Positions 1 to 10,900 of a DNA stretch of 64,000 nucleotides are shown piece by piece (position 1 is the first letter of the stretch; the number at the start of each line of letters is the position of its first letter). The position numbers and the translations under genes were made by a program. Location: the NCBI GenBank assembly GCA_914767715.1, contig OU612066.1, forward strand, positions 21,054,283 through 21,118,282. Direction: 5' to 3'. Origin of the DNA: Membranipora membranacea (Eukaryota; Bryozoa; Gymnolaemata; Cheilostomatida; Membraniporidae). The notes beneath the pieces were generated by a model that searched no databases, had not been told where the DNA came from, and worked only from the letters and a program-made list of their open reading frames with translations.

Positions 1-433
1 ATATGCATGAACAAGGGTTGTCTTCTCGCAATCCAGAAGAAGACAACTTTGGCATATTTCCACCTTCAACTATATAAAACCAGGTAGGGTATAACCCATA
101 CTCCCTACCCAAACTTGGGTAGATATAGACAGGATCACCTACACCTCCACTTTCTTTACCACAGGTTGGTAACAATTAGAAGGTGAGGAGATTAATAACC
201 ACACCCTGACCATTCAAACCGCTTTTAACCTTCTCCGCAGAATTTCTACAAATTGTGTTTTATCATAATGTTCTATTCACTGTTAAATATTAACAAAATA
301 CAAAATGCTCTGAAAAATCTCCTCACAAGAAAATGGAAACATCAACAAACATTGATATACAATTTGAAAGTACGAAGTGAGGTAACAAAAAGACTCAAGT
401 CACAAACCAAATACATGAATGAGATAGAATATA
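1..433. other. Intergenic start of unit 1
   Basis: No gene is visible. The stretch is homologous to about 36,557-36,960, at clearly lower identity than the rest of unit 1 against unit 3. It contains the inverted-repeat motif at 11-48, described separately. The short open frame at 253-480 runs into a MITE and is not conserved in the other copy, so I do not treat it as coding. Confidence 0.6.
11..48. repeat. Recurrent inverted-repeat motif, copy 1
   Basis: The arms TTGTCTTCT and AGAAGACAA flank a short spacer and could form a hairpin. Related copies occur at about 25,688-25,724, 28,539-28,576, 36,568-36,605 and 60,964-61,002, with half-degenerate versions at 29,644 and 62,553. Each copy lies at or near a junction between the repeated gene blocks. 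Function is unknown. Confidence 0.6.
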
Positions 434-700
434 CACTGTGCAAAATCAGTTCCTATTCAATGATTATACACTGGGCATAAGTGTGAATAATCATGTTTAT
501 ACCTTCATTATTCCACTTTATCCAATGATTATACCACATTCCTGGCAAAATTATGTAACTATAATTATTCAATGTATGGTATAAGTAGACAACTTATTCA
601 ATTCAATTGTAATTACACAATGTAGGTATAACTTCATCTATTTATACAATCATTATCCCGCTTGGAATAAGCTCTGAATAGGAACCGATTTTGCACAGTG
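434..700. mobile_element. MITE with CACTGTGCAAAATC terminal repeats
   Basis: This is a 267-bp non-autonomous element. Terminal inverted repeats start with CACTGTGCAAAATC and extend about 27 bp (left arm 434-460, right arm about 674-700) with few mismatches. The flanks on both sides read ATA, a possible 3-bp target duplication. The homologous position in unit 3 (about 36,960) lacks the element, so it inserted into unit 1 after the two units separated, or was lost from unit 3. No coding capacity. Confidence 0.75.
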
Positions 701-1622
701 ATAGTATGACGTAGTTCCAGTATGAAGGTAGAAAATTATTGAATAAATCGCAGTCAACAGAGGATCTTTGGTCTTATAGTTTTTGTATGTTACAGTCATC
801 TAATAAGAAAATGAATGTCTAGGCCTGTGTATAGCCGGTCTGTTTGCAGATAATAATAAATTGAAACTTGATAAACGAGCTTAACTCACACTATGTAAGT
901 ACATTTTTTGCTCAGACATGCCAACTTACACTAAGTATATAAGTACATCACCATATCATACCATGTTACTTACAACTATAGCGGCCTGTTCATAGGATAC
1001 ATACTTACAGAGTGGTAAGTGTATTATAATACTACTGTTCTATTTTAAGCGCTGTCATGATTTTACTTATCAGATCTTGTTTCTTATCTTTAGCTCTGAC
1101 CGTCACACCTCGCTGTTTGAGCCATGAAGTCAGGCAGGCATTACTAACCTTGGATATCTGGAAGAAAAAAGATTTACTCCTGAGAATGTGTTGCTGAAGT
1201 TGAATTATCAGAGAGGAAACTATCAAGCATACTGCCGTAATGGTCCAAGTAGGATTCTGATAATATAAAGCTTGAATCATTTTTTCATGCATTGAAACAA
1301 GGGAGGATAACTTGATGCAATTAAACAGATGATAGAGATTATTATGTTGAAGGTTTAAGATTCGAGAGTGATATTCGGTGGTCAAATTGTTCAAAGTCAT
1401 CGAGATGAAAGTTTTCTAGTTTTCAAGTTGAAACTTCATGTGAACAGTTTTTTAGTTGCTAAGACTCCCCTGAGAACACTTACAGTACCTGTATTTATCA
1501 GAGACATTATTACTGAGTGTGAATCACGAGAGCTGTCTTCTGTTGTCTTCATCTTCTTACTGCCCTGAAATCCAACCAAATATAAAGTTGCAGTTCTTCA
1601 AACAATCATACAATCCTACTAT

Positions 1623-2610
1623 AGGAGACAAAACGTGGAAGTTAAATGTCAATTCTCTGCTGTCAAAACAACATCTACTGGCAGTCCACAGGGGTGCGTC
1701 TGGAGCCCACTGCTATTCTCCATATATGTCCAGAATATGCCTTTACCACCATATGGTAACTACCACCTGATCAAATATGCAGATGACACTATCCTATTAG
1801 AGCTCTGCACACCTAAGACACCATCAACACTGGACTCAGCTGTGGAATTCCTCACTGACTGGTTTTGTGCCAATGACCTCATACTAAATGCCACAAAACC
1901 AAAGGAAATGATTATTAGTATCAAATGTGATAATCCAAGCTGTGATAACATCATCAATAAGGGTACTGAGGTTCAATGAGTCAATCAATTTGTATACCTT
2001 GGCACTTTTATTGACTCAAAGCTCACTTTTAAAGATCATACTCAGTCTGTCGTTAGGAAAGCTAGAAAACGGCTATTTAATATGAAACATCTATCATTCC
2101 TCAAAGTGCCTAAACCAATCAGATTGAGATGCTATGTCACGTTCATTGAGTGCGTTTTTATTTACCATCTGTGCACTGTTTTTGGTCATATGTCCAATTC
2201 ATGTGAAAAATCTATTGACAATGTGATCTCCACAGCAGGTTATCTAGCAGGATGCAGATTCTCCAACATATCTGATATCTATGAACATTGTTTTCACAAT
2301 AAGTGCCTTAGAATGTACGCCACTGAGAATGACCCTCTTTTTGAGCTAGATAAGCTACCTTCAGGGCGCTACTGTGCCTTGAAGTGTAGAGTTGATATTC
2401 GTAAGAACTGTTTTAGAGCACAATGCATCAAATTTTTAAATAAAACATTTTTCTGAGAATCTTCTATAACGGTACAACACTGCAACATTTTTATATTATC
2501 AGTATTTTAATATTTTTATTATGAGCTCAACAGACGCTTTTATTTCTCAACCACTTGGCAGAGACAGAATAAATTACCCTTATCCTTATCCTTATCCTAT
2601 CCTTATATCC
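1623..2610 (+). mobile_element. 5'-truncated L2/CR1-like LINE fragment
   Basis: The reverse-transcriptase 3' half reads in one frame from 1635 to 2456, interrupted by a TGA at 1977-1979. Visible motifs are GSPQGCVWSPLLF, the catalytic block YADDTIL, YLGTFID, and a C-terminal region with a DIYEHC...LPSGR pattern typical of L2/Maui/CR1-like elements. The 3' end is a (CCTTAT)n tail at about 2578-2607. In unit 3 the flanks join directly near 37,820, so the insertion is specific to unit 1. It lies in the last intron of the C18orf63-like copy, in the opposite orientation. Confidence 0.85.
2578..2607. repeat. (CCTTAT)n simple-repeat tail of the LINE
   Basis: About five units of a CCTTAT hexamer with slight variation end the LINE fragment. 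CR1/L2-clade elements commonly end in short tandem repeats. Confidence 0.85.
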
Positions 2611-5336
2611 AGTTTGATTCAATTTGTCTGCATCCCAGTTAGTTCCTATACTACTGGTTTGTCGCTAGCAAATTCCTCCCCTTTCTTCAGCGTCATATTT
2701 ATGCATTGGGTTAACATAATATGACATAACATTGACAAAACGTGAACAAAGTGTTATATTACACCTCCATTTAAACAGCATATATTTTCTACTTTAATTC
2801 TTTATTTTCTTCTTGCGTGAAAGCTACGCTAGGAACATTATTTTCATTGTTTATAATGCAACTAATGGCCGGATATAGTGAACAATTCCTCATTGATATC
2901 AAGCTTACATGATTCAAACAAAGAGGTAGGTATCATACTAGCAGACTAACCTGTGTTGGTGTTTTGATACATGAGTTATCTCTTTTGACACCGACAGCTT
3001 TGGTAGGTTTATGTATACTGACAGGTAGCGAGCCTGCTGTACCATATCCACCGCCACAATGATTCACAGCCGAGATACCAGTAGGATCACTCTGATCTGA
3101 AATATCAAGTATGATCAAATTTATCAATTTATCAAATTTTCAATAATTGAGCCATGGGAGCAACTTGTAAGCAGACAAATTGGCTCAGACTTGATATACA
3201 ATCCTGTGTAGTCTTTTAACATTGTCAACAACATATTCAGCTAGGTGACAGGATTAAAAAGTAGTTCTACCTACTGTAGGAGACATATGCACAATGAGTT
3301 TCTCAAATATGAGGCATATGTGTTTTTAATTGAACCAAACTACAAAACTTCTACTTACCAGTATTTTTCTTAAACAGCGGAGTGACAGGATTCTTAGTGG
3401 AGAGTTTATCTGAGAACTTGAGATTTATCCCTCCTTGCTGATGATGAGTAGAAGCAGTGCTGACAGCAGAGGTCACAGAGAGGTCATTAGTGAGGGTCTT
3501 ACTCTTCATCCTCTGCTTCATCAGGAACAATGGGATCTGAGGCTTTATCATCACTGGTCCTGAAGAGCCTGAGTTCGGCCTTGTAATTAAAAAACTACGA
3601 TGAGGATTGACTCCACTCAGGATGATAAAAGTGTCTTACAGGTTAATTTTTTTTTGGAAGTGCCAGCAGGCATGTCGAAAATACTAGGCACTATTATATG
3701 AAGAATTTAGCAATTCACCTTTGTTTTCCTTATCCCGGAAAGTAACAACGGTTTCTTTAGTCAGATTGAGCGAGTCACTGGTAGTAAAAGTTGTCTGCTC
3801 TTTGTGAGTCTCGGCTGATTACTTATCCTGCTGGAGTTTTGCCTCTGATGAACTGCTGGTCTTACAGACAACTGGTGTAGTGTTAGGTCTACTGGGTAAC
3901 TAGAACAGAAGAGGATTGATTTATGTGTGTGGTACAAGGGACCTATTGGGATTCTGCAACATTTCACACCCAGACTTCCCTATTTTTAATGTCACCATAT
4001 TCATAGAAGAGATAAAACATCAGCCCTAACAATAAATGACATTTACCATCAATGAATGGTGATAAATTTAAAAGTGAAATTTGTGTTGTAACCCCAATCA
4101 AAAATAATGTCATTTCAAGCTTCAGTAATATAAACATATTTACTATTCGCAGTCAAAATAGTAAAAGAAACACATATCAAATATATTTCAGTCCAAGGAG
4201 AGACACTCACAGAAAGGTTTGACGGTATAGCATACAGCTGTGGAGTAGCGTTGTGAGCATTACGAGATAAAGATATTTTCACACCACATAAAGACTTCAT
4301 CAGAGTACGTATATCAGAGATGAAGGTATCACACAGGGCCTGTCTGTCCTTTATCTGACTGATATAACCTGACTGTCTCACACAAACTGAAGGGTATCTG
4401 TTACAACAAAGCTAAGGAAATCAATGAAATCCCATCCAAATCACGAGGCTGGTTTCTGACACAGACAACATTTTAAGACGTTTTTATTAATATTAATATT
4501 TGCTATACTCCCCATTCAATATGTATCCTACCATACAATACTTTTACCATACCAGTTAGGTTTATTTGCTAGCAGCTGTTTTCAGAGACCAGGTAAACTC
4601 AAATTCTTTCTAAGGTTTTTTTTAATCTCACCTCTCACCCTGTCAAAAGCTGCCAAACTATGCTAAGGTTAATTACAGTAAATCAGTGGTCATCGCAAGG
4701 ATACGTGAACAATTTGGTTCCGATAAGTTTGAAGTTGATTTGATAGTAGAGCAAGTTCTCATCAGAGTCAGGTAATCTGTATCCGTATGTATTCTTCTAA
4801 TATCGCTTCATACCTTTGTAAGATTTGAATCCACCATCACCAGAAGTGGGTAGAGTATGACTTATACTAAACACCTGACCTTTCTTATTGCTAAAAGTAA
4901 GGTTCAATCATACATAACTTGAGGATGATATGAATAACTGATCTCACATTGAGATATTCAAATACAGACCAATTTATAGTACCAAAAGATAAATTACTGG
5001 CTTCCTGCTTTTGACAAGTTTGGACCACTCAGGGAGTAAATTCTCTTAACTAACTAAACTAGACTGTTGTGTTGTATAGGGAGTTTGGGACAGCCCAAAA
5101 TTCCCTAATTGTATGATGTCTTGAAAAAAATGCAGACAGACTTTCCTCTCTTTGAGCTGAATGCTAGAGATAGGGACAATCGTCATTTATATGAGGTTTG
5201 ATCTTTGTTTTCAGGGACACGACCGGTAATGGTGGTAATTGATTTCAATTACAAAAACTCAAAATTAGGAATATGTAAACATCAACTGCACCCTGTCATT
5301 AAATGACGATCAACGATGGGCATGAAACTGTAAAAT

Positions 5337-5446
5337 CAATGAACTAAACCTAAAATGAATGAACTAAAATCTAAACCTATAATCAATGAACCTAAAATCA
5401 ATGAACCTAAAATCAATGAACTAAACCTAAAAAGGTTTAGTTCATT
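5337..5446. repeat. 15-bp minisatellite beside C18 exon 2
   Basis: Tandem copies of TCAATGAACCTAAAA with variants end in an inverted piece (AAAGGTTTAGTTCATTGG). The array is also present in unit 3 at about 40,626-40,737. It sits just 3' of an exon donor of the C18orf63-like gene. The open frames across it on both strands come from the repeat and are not genes. Confidence 0.8.
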
Positions 5447-5914
5447 GGTAAAATCACCATACCTTGGTAAAATGTGGCACCACTTGATACCAATAGCCTG
5501 CTGTGGAATTACAATGTGTTCATCACTCTCAAATGTCTGTATTGTATGATGACTTATGTCCAAATCTTCTTGCTACCAATAGATATGCGGAAGAATTTGT
5601 AGACCTTGCAAAGAACAAACAAGCAAGGCACCATAGTTGTTGCAATGACTGAAAGAAAATTCCAATTATTCATTTGAAAAAAATCTGTGAAGCCTCACCG
5701 ATATATCTGGAATTGTCATTGACAGTGGTGAAGGTGTTATTGTGAACTTTCGAGGAGTAAAGTTGACATCAGCTTTCAATATAGTTTGCTTCATAGGGTC
5801 GGTGAGAAATACTGCCATGGACAAGCTAATCACCAACTATATTCCAGTTAGGAGCCATCTTAGCAGTCAAGGTGTATTTGAAACATGAACTGTATTGATA
5901 GTAAGCCACTGGAC

Positions 5915-7709
5915 CTGGTTTGGATACCTTGATAAATAAATATAAAGTTCAGATGGAGGTTACCAGATGAACATGTTACAAAAAAAAAAAGAAAACTAAA
6001 TAAAATAAAACCTAAATTATTGTTTGATGAAAATATCAATGCTCTGACATTAATTTTATTGATTCAATAAATATATGGAGGTTTTTTATGAACTGTGAGG
6101 GGCCTATTCTGAAGCTAATCCAGGATCACCCTCACATTAGCTAGCTAGCTGGACATTAAGCCACTGCCCAATAGGCCATTACCCATAGGACAACTGTCCT
6201 AAAGGCCACTTCCCATACGGCCACTGCCTAAAAGACCACAACCCATAGGCCAAAACCCAGGGGGTTAGGTAAACAAATGTCTGACAAAAGTTAGTATTTG
6301 TATTAACTATAGTCATACAATTTCCTACAGAGTAGCAAAAATTCATCGTGTTTGTTTAATATATAATAGTGTTTATATATATATATATATATCCTAGAGG
6401 AGTAAAGTATTAATTATATTTAAGGCTAAATAACATTTACTCAAATTTCTACGGTATAAATATCAGCTAGCTAGCCAAAAGCAAGTGCTAGATAACATGA
6501 AGAGACCCCCAAACTACCCTGAAGCGAAATATTCTAAAAAAAATTCTTAAAACAAAAGTGCTGCATACTAACCGAATACAGGCGAACTGAGAATTATTAA
6601 CATATCCTACTAAGACCAATAAACAGTACAATGATTTAACGCCAAAACGTGGGAACAGTGAGCTCATATGCGATGGTGCAAGGGGCTGGAAAAATTCATC
6701 ATGAAAGTAAAGGTACCCCAAAGCCCTCTATTGGGGTGGGAGTCCACCCAACGATTCACTTGGCACCAATTGTCTTGCATAAAATATCTAGTGCTAACAG
6801 ATTGCTAACCTAAATGATTATCCCATCTAACCGTCCCGTGAATAATATTGAGTGGAGTTGGGACATGGGTGGTAATATTGTAAAGTTAGATGGTTGAGAA
6901 ATTTTCTTGACAAACGTGGCATCGGAAAATAAATATCAAATCTTTAGAAAAATAATTTCACTTTTATTTACACTTTTGAACCTCTGAGTCTTTAATCAGC
7001 ATCCCTTTTGTTTTTTCTAAGTAGTAACGGACATAATTCAGGGTATTCTGAGGGAGCAAAGGCCTCCAAGTGTAATTTGTTGAATGTTTGAGAACAGAAT
7101 GCTGCAAAATCTTACTTGCAGCTGTTAGAACACTCTAAGTAGAATAAAGTGTGCCTCTGCCAAGGCTAGTTGCTTCATTTAGACTATCAAGCAAGCAAAC
7201 ACTTTTTAAAATAATACGCCAAAAAACTCAAGTCATGTACTTTGTAGGTGTTATGAATAGTATTTCCTACTACACTGGTAAATATTCCTAATCAGATTAG
7301 GTTTATCAAACACTGACATGTCTTAGCTGGTGTTTGATATGAGCTCAGCCCATGGCCCTTCTCTAAATATAATACCTCAGTGTGTATATCCTTCCAGTTC
7401 TGAATAGGACAGTACAGCTAGATACATTTTAGTGGATCTGAAAATAAAATGACTTTATCATGAAAATTCTGCAGCAGGTTTGTTGATTGGTTTTGATGTG
7501 GACTGTAGATAGGAGGGGGCAGGATGAAAATGGTCAGAATTTAGGATTTGTTAACATCATCACAATAACCTGAATGATTGCTATCATATTGTTTTAATAT
7601 GAATTATCACTGAGGTATGTATAAATAAATATATATAAATATTTTTATTCATATCAATGTGAATTATCAACTAATGAGTGATTATAATTATTTATGTTAT
7701 GTTATTCGT
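5915..7709. other. Spacer between C18-A and N1
   Basis: No supported gene. It contains a degenerate tandem repeat of about 14 bp (GGCCACTGCCCATA-like units, roughly 6,147-6,250), a (TA)n run near 6,371-6,392 and AT-rich DNA. Unit 3 carries the same sequence (41,204-42,998) with few differences. The expected N-terminal exons of the C18orf63-like gene were looked for here on the minus strand and not recognised. Confidence 0.6.
6147..6250. repeat. Degenerate 14-bp tandem repeat (GGCCACTGCCCATA-like)
   Basis: Six to seven imperfect units built on GGCCA and CCCATA follow each other. The same array is at about 41,439-41,542 in unit 3. No function is apparent. Confidence 0.65.
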
Positions 7710-7712
7710 AAT

Positions 7713-7907
7713 GAGAGGACAACTTTCAATCAAATACGAATGATTTTGGGTAATGATGGCCAACAATTGAAGGAGATGCGCCATGACACAACATTTAGCA
7801 CAATGATGACTGAATGTTGAGCGCAACAATCAGAAATAAGCAACCGACTGAATAAGCTGTGTTTCTGTGATTCTCTGTGAAATTCTCTAAGTGATAGCTG
7901 TATGAAC
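7713..7907 (+). promoter_or_regulatory. Conserved 5' region of gene N1
   Basis: A block of about 195 bp directly upstream of the N start codon is conserved in all four N copies (29,981-30,178; 42,999-43,193; 62,869-63,072), more evenly than neighbouring intergenic sequence. Conserved cores include GAGAGGACAACT, CAATTGAAGGAG, GCGCCATGACACAAC and GATGACTGAATGTTG. This suggests proximal promoter plus 5' UTR. No canonical TATA box at a fixed distance was evident, although the DNA upstream is AT-rich. Confidence 0.5.
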
Positions 7908-10900
7908 ATGTGTTCCTATAACAAATATTATCAACAAGAAATGAACAGAACTGCCATGTAAGTTTACTCACTTAAAATTCTCATTACTGCTGTTATTAAA
8001 TTAATAGTAGGCAGGTTTCAACTCTTTTGCAACGCATATACAGTTATTCATCATATTTTGGACTTGAACTAAATTTGATATGGCTAAGGAAAAGGCTTTA
8101 AATATTTAGCTTATTCATCAATGCAAATATCAAAAATAACCTATGCCATGACAGTGAACTCCCTAAAAGTTCATCAGGTTTTTCTCAATGATGATGTGTC
8201 ATCAGCGGACAGCGGCGTTACGATATCAAAGATGATGCAATCGCTGCCTTCTGAGTGCACAACGGCACAATGAGAAATTAAACAAGTAGTAGTGATACTA
8301 CTAGGTGACTCTATCAGTGAGAGTTAAATCACATATCATACATTTCAATCATTGTAGTAGTGAGATAGTTAGCCTGAAGTTGTGGAGTGATATCGATGAT
8401 GATCACAAGGGACAGCAGCCGGATATGAGTGATCATGAGGATGCATTCTCATGCAAAAGTCAGAAAGGTGAGTCTCAATTAGGGGAACCTGAAATTTGTT
8501 GATCTTGAATAACAGTCATTATGATGTTTATATGAAGCTTTGAAGCTGCTGATTTTGTCATTGAAAAGAATTAAAACATGATGTTCCCAACTTGGAAGCA
8601 AACTCGGCCCAAGAGAACTGGCCAGTAGTCAGCTATAGAAGAACAGACATTGCTTAGATCGCACTCAATTCAAAAGTTCAAACATATATAATAACAAATT
8701 CATGTTGGAAACATATCAAAACATATTTGATTTCAGAATCAGATGCAGGATACAGGTCTGAGGAGGGAAGTTTCTGGGATGAAGATCAGATGTGTGAATT
8801 CTCTGATGGTAAATACCCTAATCTAAAGGACATAATTGTTATTTGGAAGTTATCTATCCACTGCTATGCCAATTTTTGCTACTTGCTAATTTTCAACGCT
8901 GAAACATTTTATGATTATAATCGCAGAATTTAATTGAAGCAAATGAACCATGCACTCATTGCAAGACAGCACTGACATAGATGTATAGCTCCTCATTGAG
9001 TGATTGCAGAGGGATCCCAGCCTGATAGAAATATCAACTACAATAAGGCAGAACAGGAGTTCACATTTTTTTTATCTCGTTCATTTTCATTGAGATACAT
9101 CTACTTAAAATGGGGCATCGATAGTGATATATGACATGTAGCACATTTAGTTCTTACATTCTCTGATTTACAGACATCTTGGGCACTGAGTTTCTTTTCT
9201 CATGTGATGAAGAGACCACTACAGACACATTATTTACTAAACGGCTCATCGACAGCCTCGATCACTTAGTAGAAGATTCTCTTAAAATTAATGATCAAGT
9301 CTCGTCATTGAAGATCCCGACTGATCAAAATATGGTACATGATGTAAGGTGAGTATTTAATGATGTTCTACTAGTCACTTGTATTTTATTTTTTTCTTCT
9401 TTATATCATACTACAGCTGAGACCCAAATTCAGATAGATCAGTGCACTAGCAAGCTGCATGCAACTGACTGGAACTGTGAAAGCTTTCATCCCCAGCCAA
9501 TAGGAATATGACAGTTGTCAATAAATAATATGATATAAAAAGTTTAAGGATTGTCTTTACTTTCACAACAAGAAGAGAACTTATAGTTATACCCCAAAAA
9601 ATCATACTGACTCTCGTGATCTGACTGGGCATGTAGATCACTGATAAACTAGGCTATCATTACCACAAAGAGAATGTCGTAAGGCTAAGAATGTATCATG
9701 CGTGACTTGAATTTGCGCATGTGCAAGAACAATGAGTTTAGTCTGGGTTCTAATTGCAATTTTGGTCTGGGAAGATAGGACACCCCTTGCATAAATTGCC
9801 AGTCAACTTTAGCTAATAGTGACAATAGAAGATAACTCTTTCTAACAATTCCGCACGCATTTGTGAGTGTGCCACCAGAGCAGGTAGCCAATCAGATGGC
9901 TTCGGAATTCCGAGACTCAATTTTGCAGAGATCAGCTCATGCCCAGAGCTGAGCATGCGCAGAATGCTAAAAAATAGCTTTTTGGGCAGAAGCTTGCATT
10001 TTTATCTTTATATCATACTAATATTGAACATAGTATGATGTGAGCTGAATTAGTCTAAGTGCTTAGACTCCAAGGCGCAGGGAGTTACTTGCGCACGCTA
10101 TCAAACTCCTCTCCCTCTAGTTTGATAGCGTGCGCAAGTAACTCCCTGCGCCTTGGAGTCTGAGCACTTAGACTAGAGCTGAATAAGCGTCCAATCAGTG
10201 ATGTAATTTGGCAGTCTCTGATAGGCATACCTCTCCTAAAATGTACCCAAATCAAATCTATCCAAAAAGCAAAAAGACACGCATGGAAATATGTCCCAAA
10301 TTGGGAACTGATAACAAATAGGCAACTGACTTGTCTGCTCTTGATCACTATATATAATTTGGTTACTTTTGTGCTATTTTCTAGACCTGGAGTATTTGAT
10401 ACATCCATTTGGCAAAGCGTCGAGAATGATTTGATGAACAGGTCATCTCTGCACGATGAAGGCTTTGATTATCCCGACAATGAATTAGAAACGCCATTGA
10501 ATCTAAGCCTCCTTGAGTTCACCGATGAACTGACGCAGCTAGAAAATCATGATATGTCACTCTTGACACTATTCTACCAGACCATCACAAAGGACCATTT
10601 CGTGTAAGTTTCAATGAGTATTTTGCAAAACATTCCGCATATTGTCAATGTGCCAATCACTTTCAATAATAATAAAAGGCATTAATGCAGTTTAATGGAA
10701 AACACTCATGATAATGTTACGGTTGCCTTATCTCATGAGAGAATCCAGGCTTTGATACATTTTGTTCCCCTATTTGATTTTTACTTCCGAGCTGACCACA
10801 TAAAATGATCTGTAGTAAACAGTGATACCATTTATCCTCATTTTCATCGTAATGACTATGAAGCAACCAGCCAATTACTAATGCCTATGAACAATATATA

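Larger units (their letters stand above)
1032..5914 (-). pseudogene. C18orf63/DUF4708-like gene, copy A, decayed
   Basis: Eight exons can be placed on the minus strand: 5914-5699, 5572-5463, 4866-4705, 4397-4211, 3899-3719, 3579-3359, 3096-2951 and 1157-1032 (stop TAG at 1034-1032). The order of blocks such as MAPNW, KWCHILP, YGYRLP, FTYP and a CDTFISDI helix matches what I remember of vertebrate C18orf63 (DUF4708, unknown function). The last exon encodes a short SAP-like helix-extended-helix segment (CLTSWLKQRGVTV, then DLISKIM). Lesions seen: a 1-nt frameshift in the first exon near 5,827, a TGG-to-TAG stop after KRY (about 4,790), a CAA-to-TAA stop in the fifth exon (about 3,820), and a 1-nt deletion at the start of the sixth. 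No exon for the expected N-terminal ~90 residues was found upstream. I call it a pseudogene. The final two exons remain open. Confidence 0.75.

Noticed and set aside
5336-5563. Overlapping open frames on both strands across the minisatellite
   Set aside because: They are products of the 15-bp tandem repeat; only the part 5,463-5,572 is a genuine exon of the C18orf63-like gene.
6488-6721. 77-codon minus-strand open frame, also in unit 3
   Set aside because: The two units are almost identical here anyway, so conservation is uninformative; no splice context, domain or start support.
8187-8274. Box C/D snoRNA in N intron 1
   Set aside because: C- and D-like boxes have suitable spacing, but flanks do not form a terminal stem and D'/C' boxes are unclear; kept only as an unexplained conserved element.
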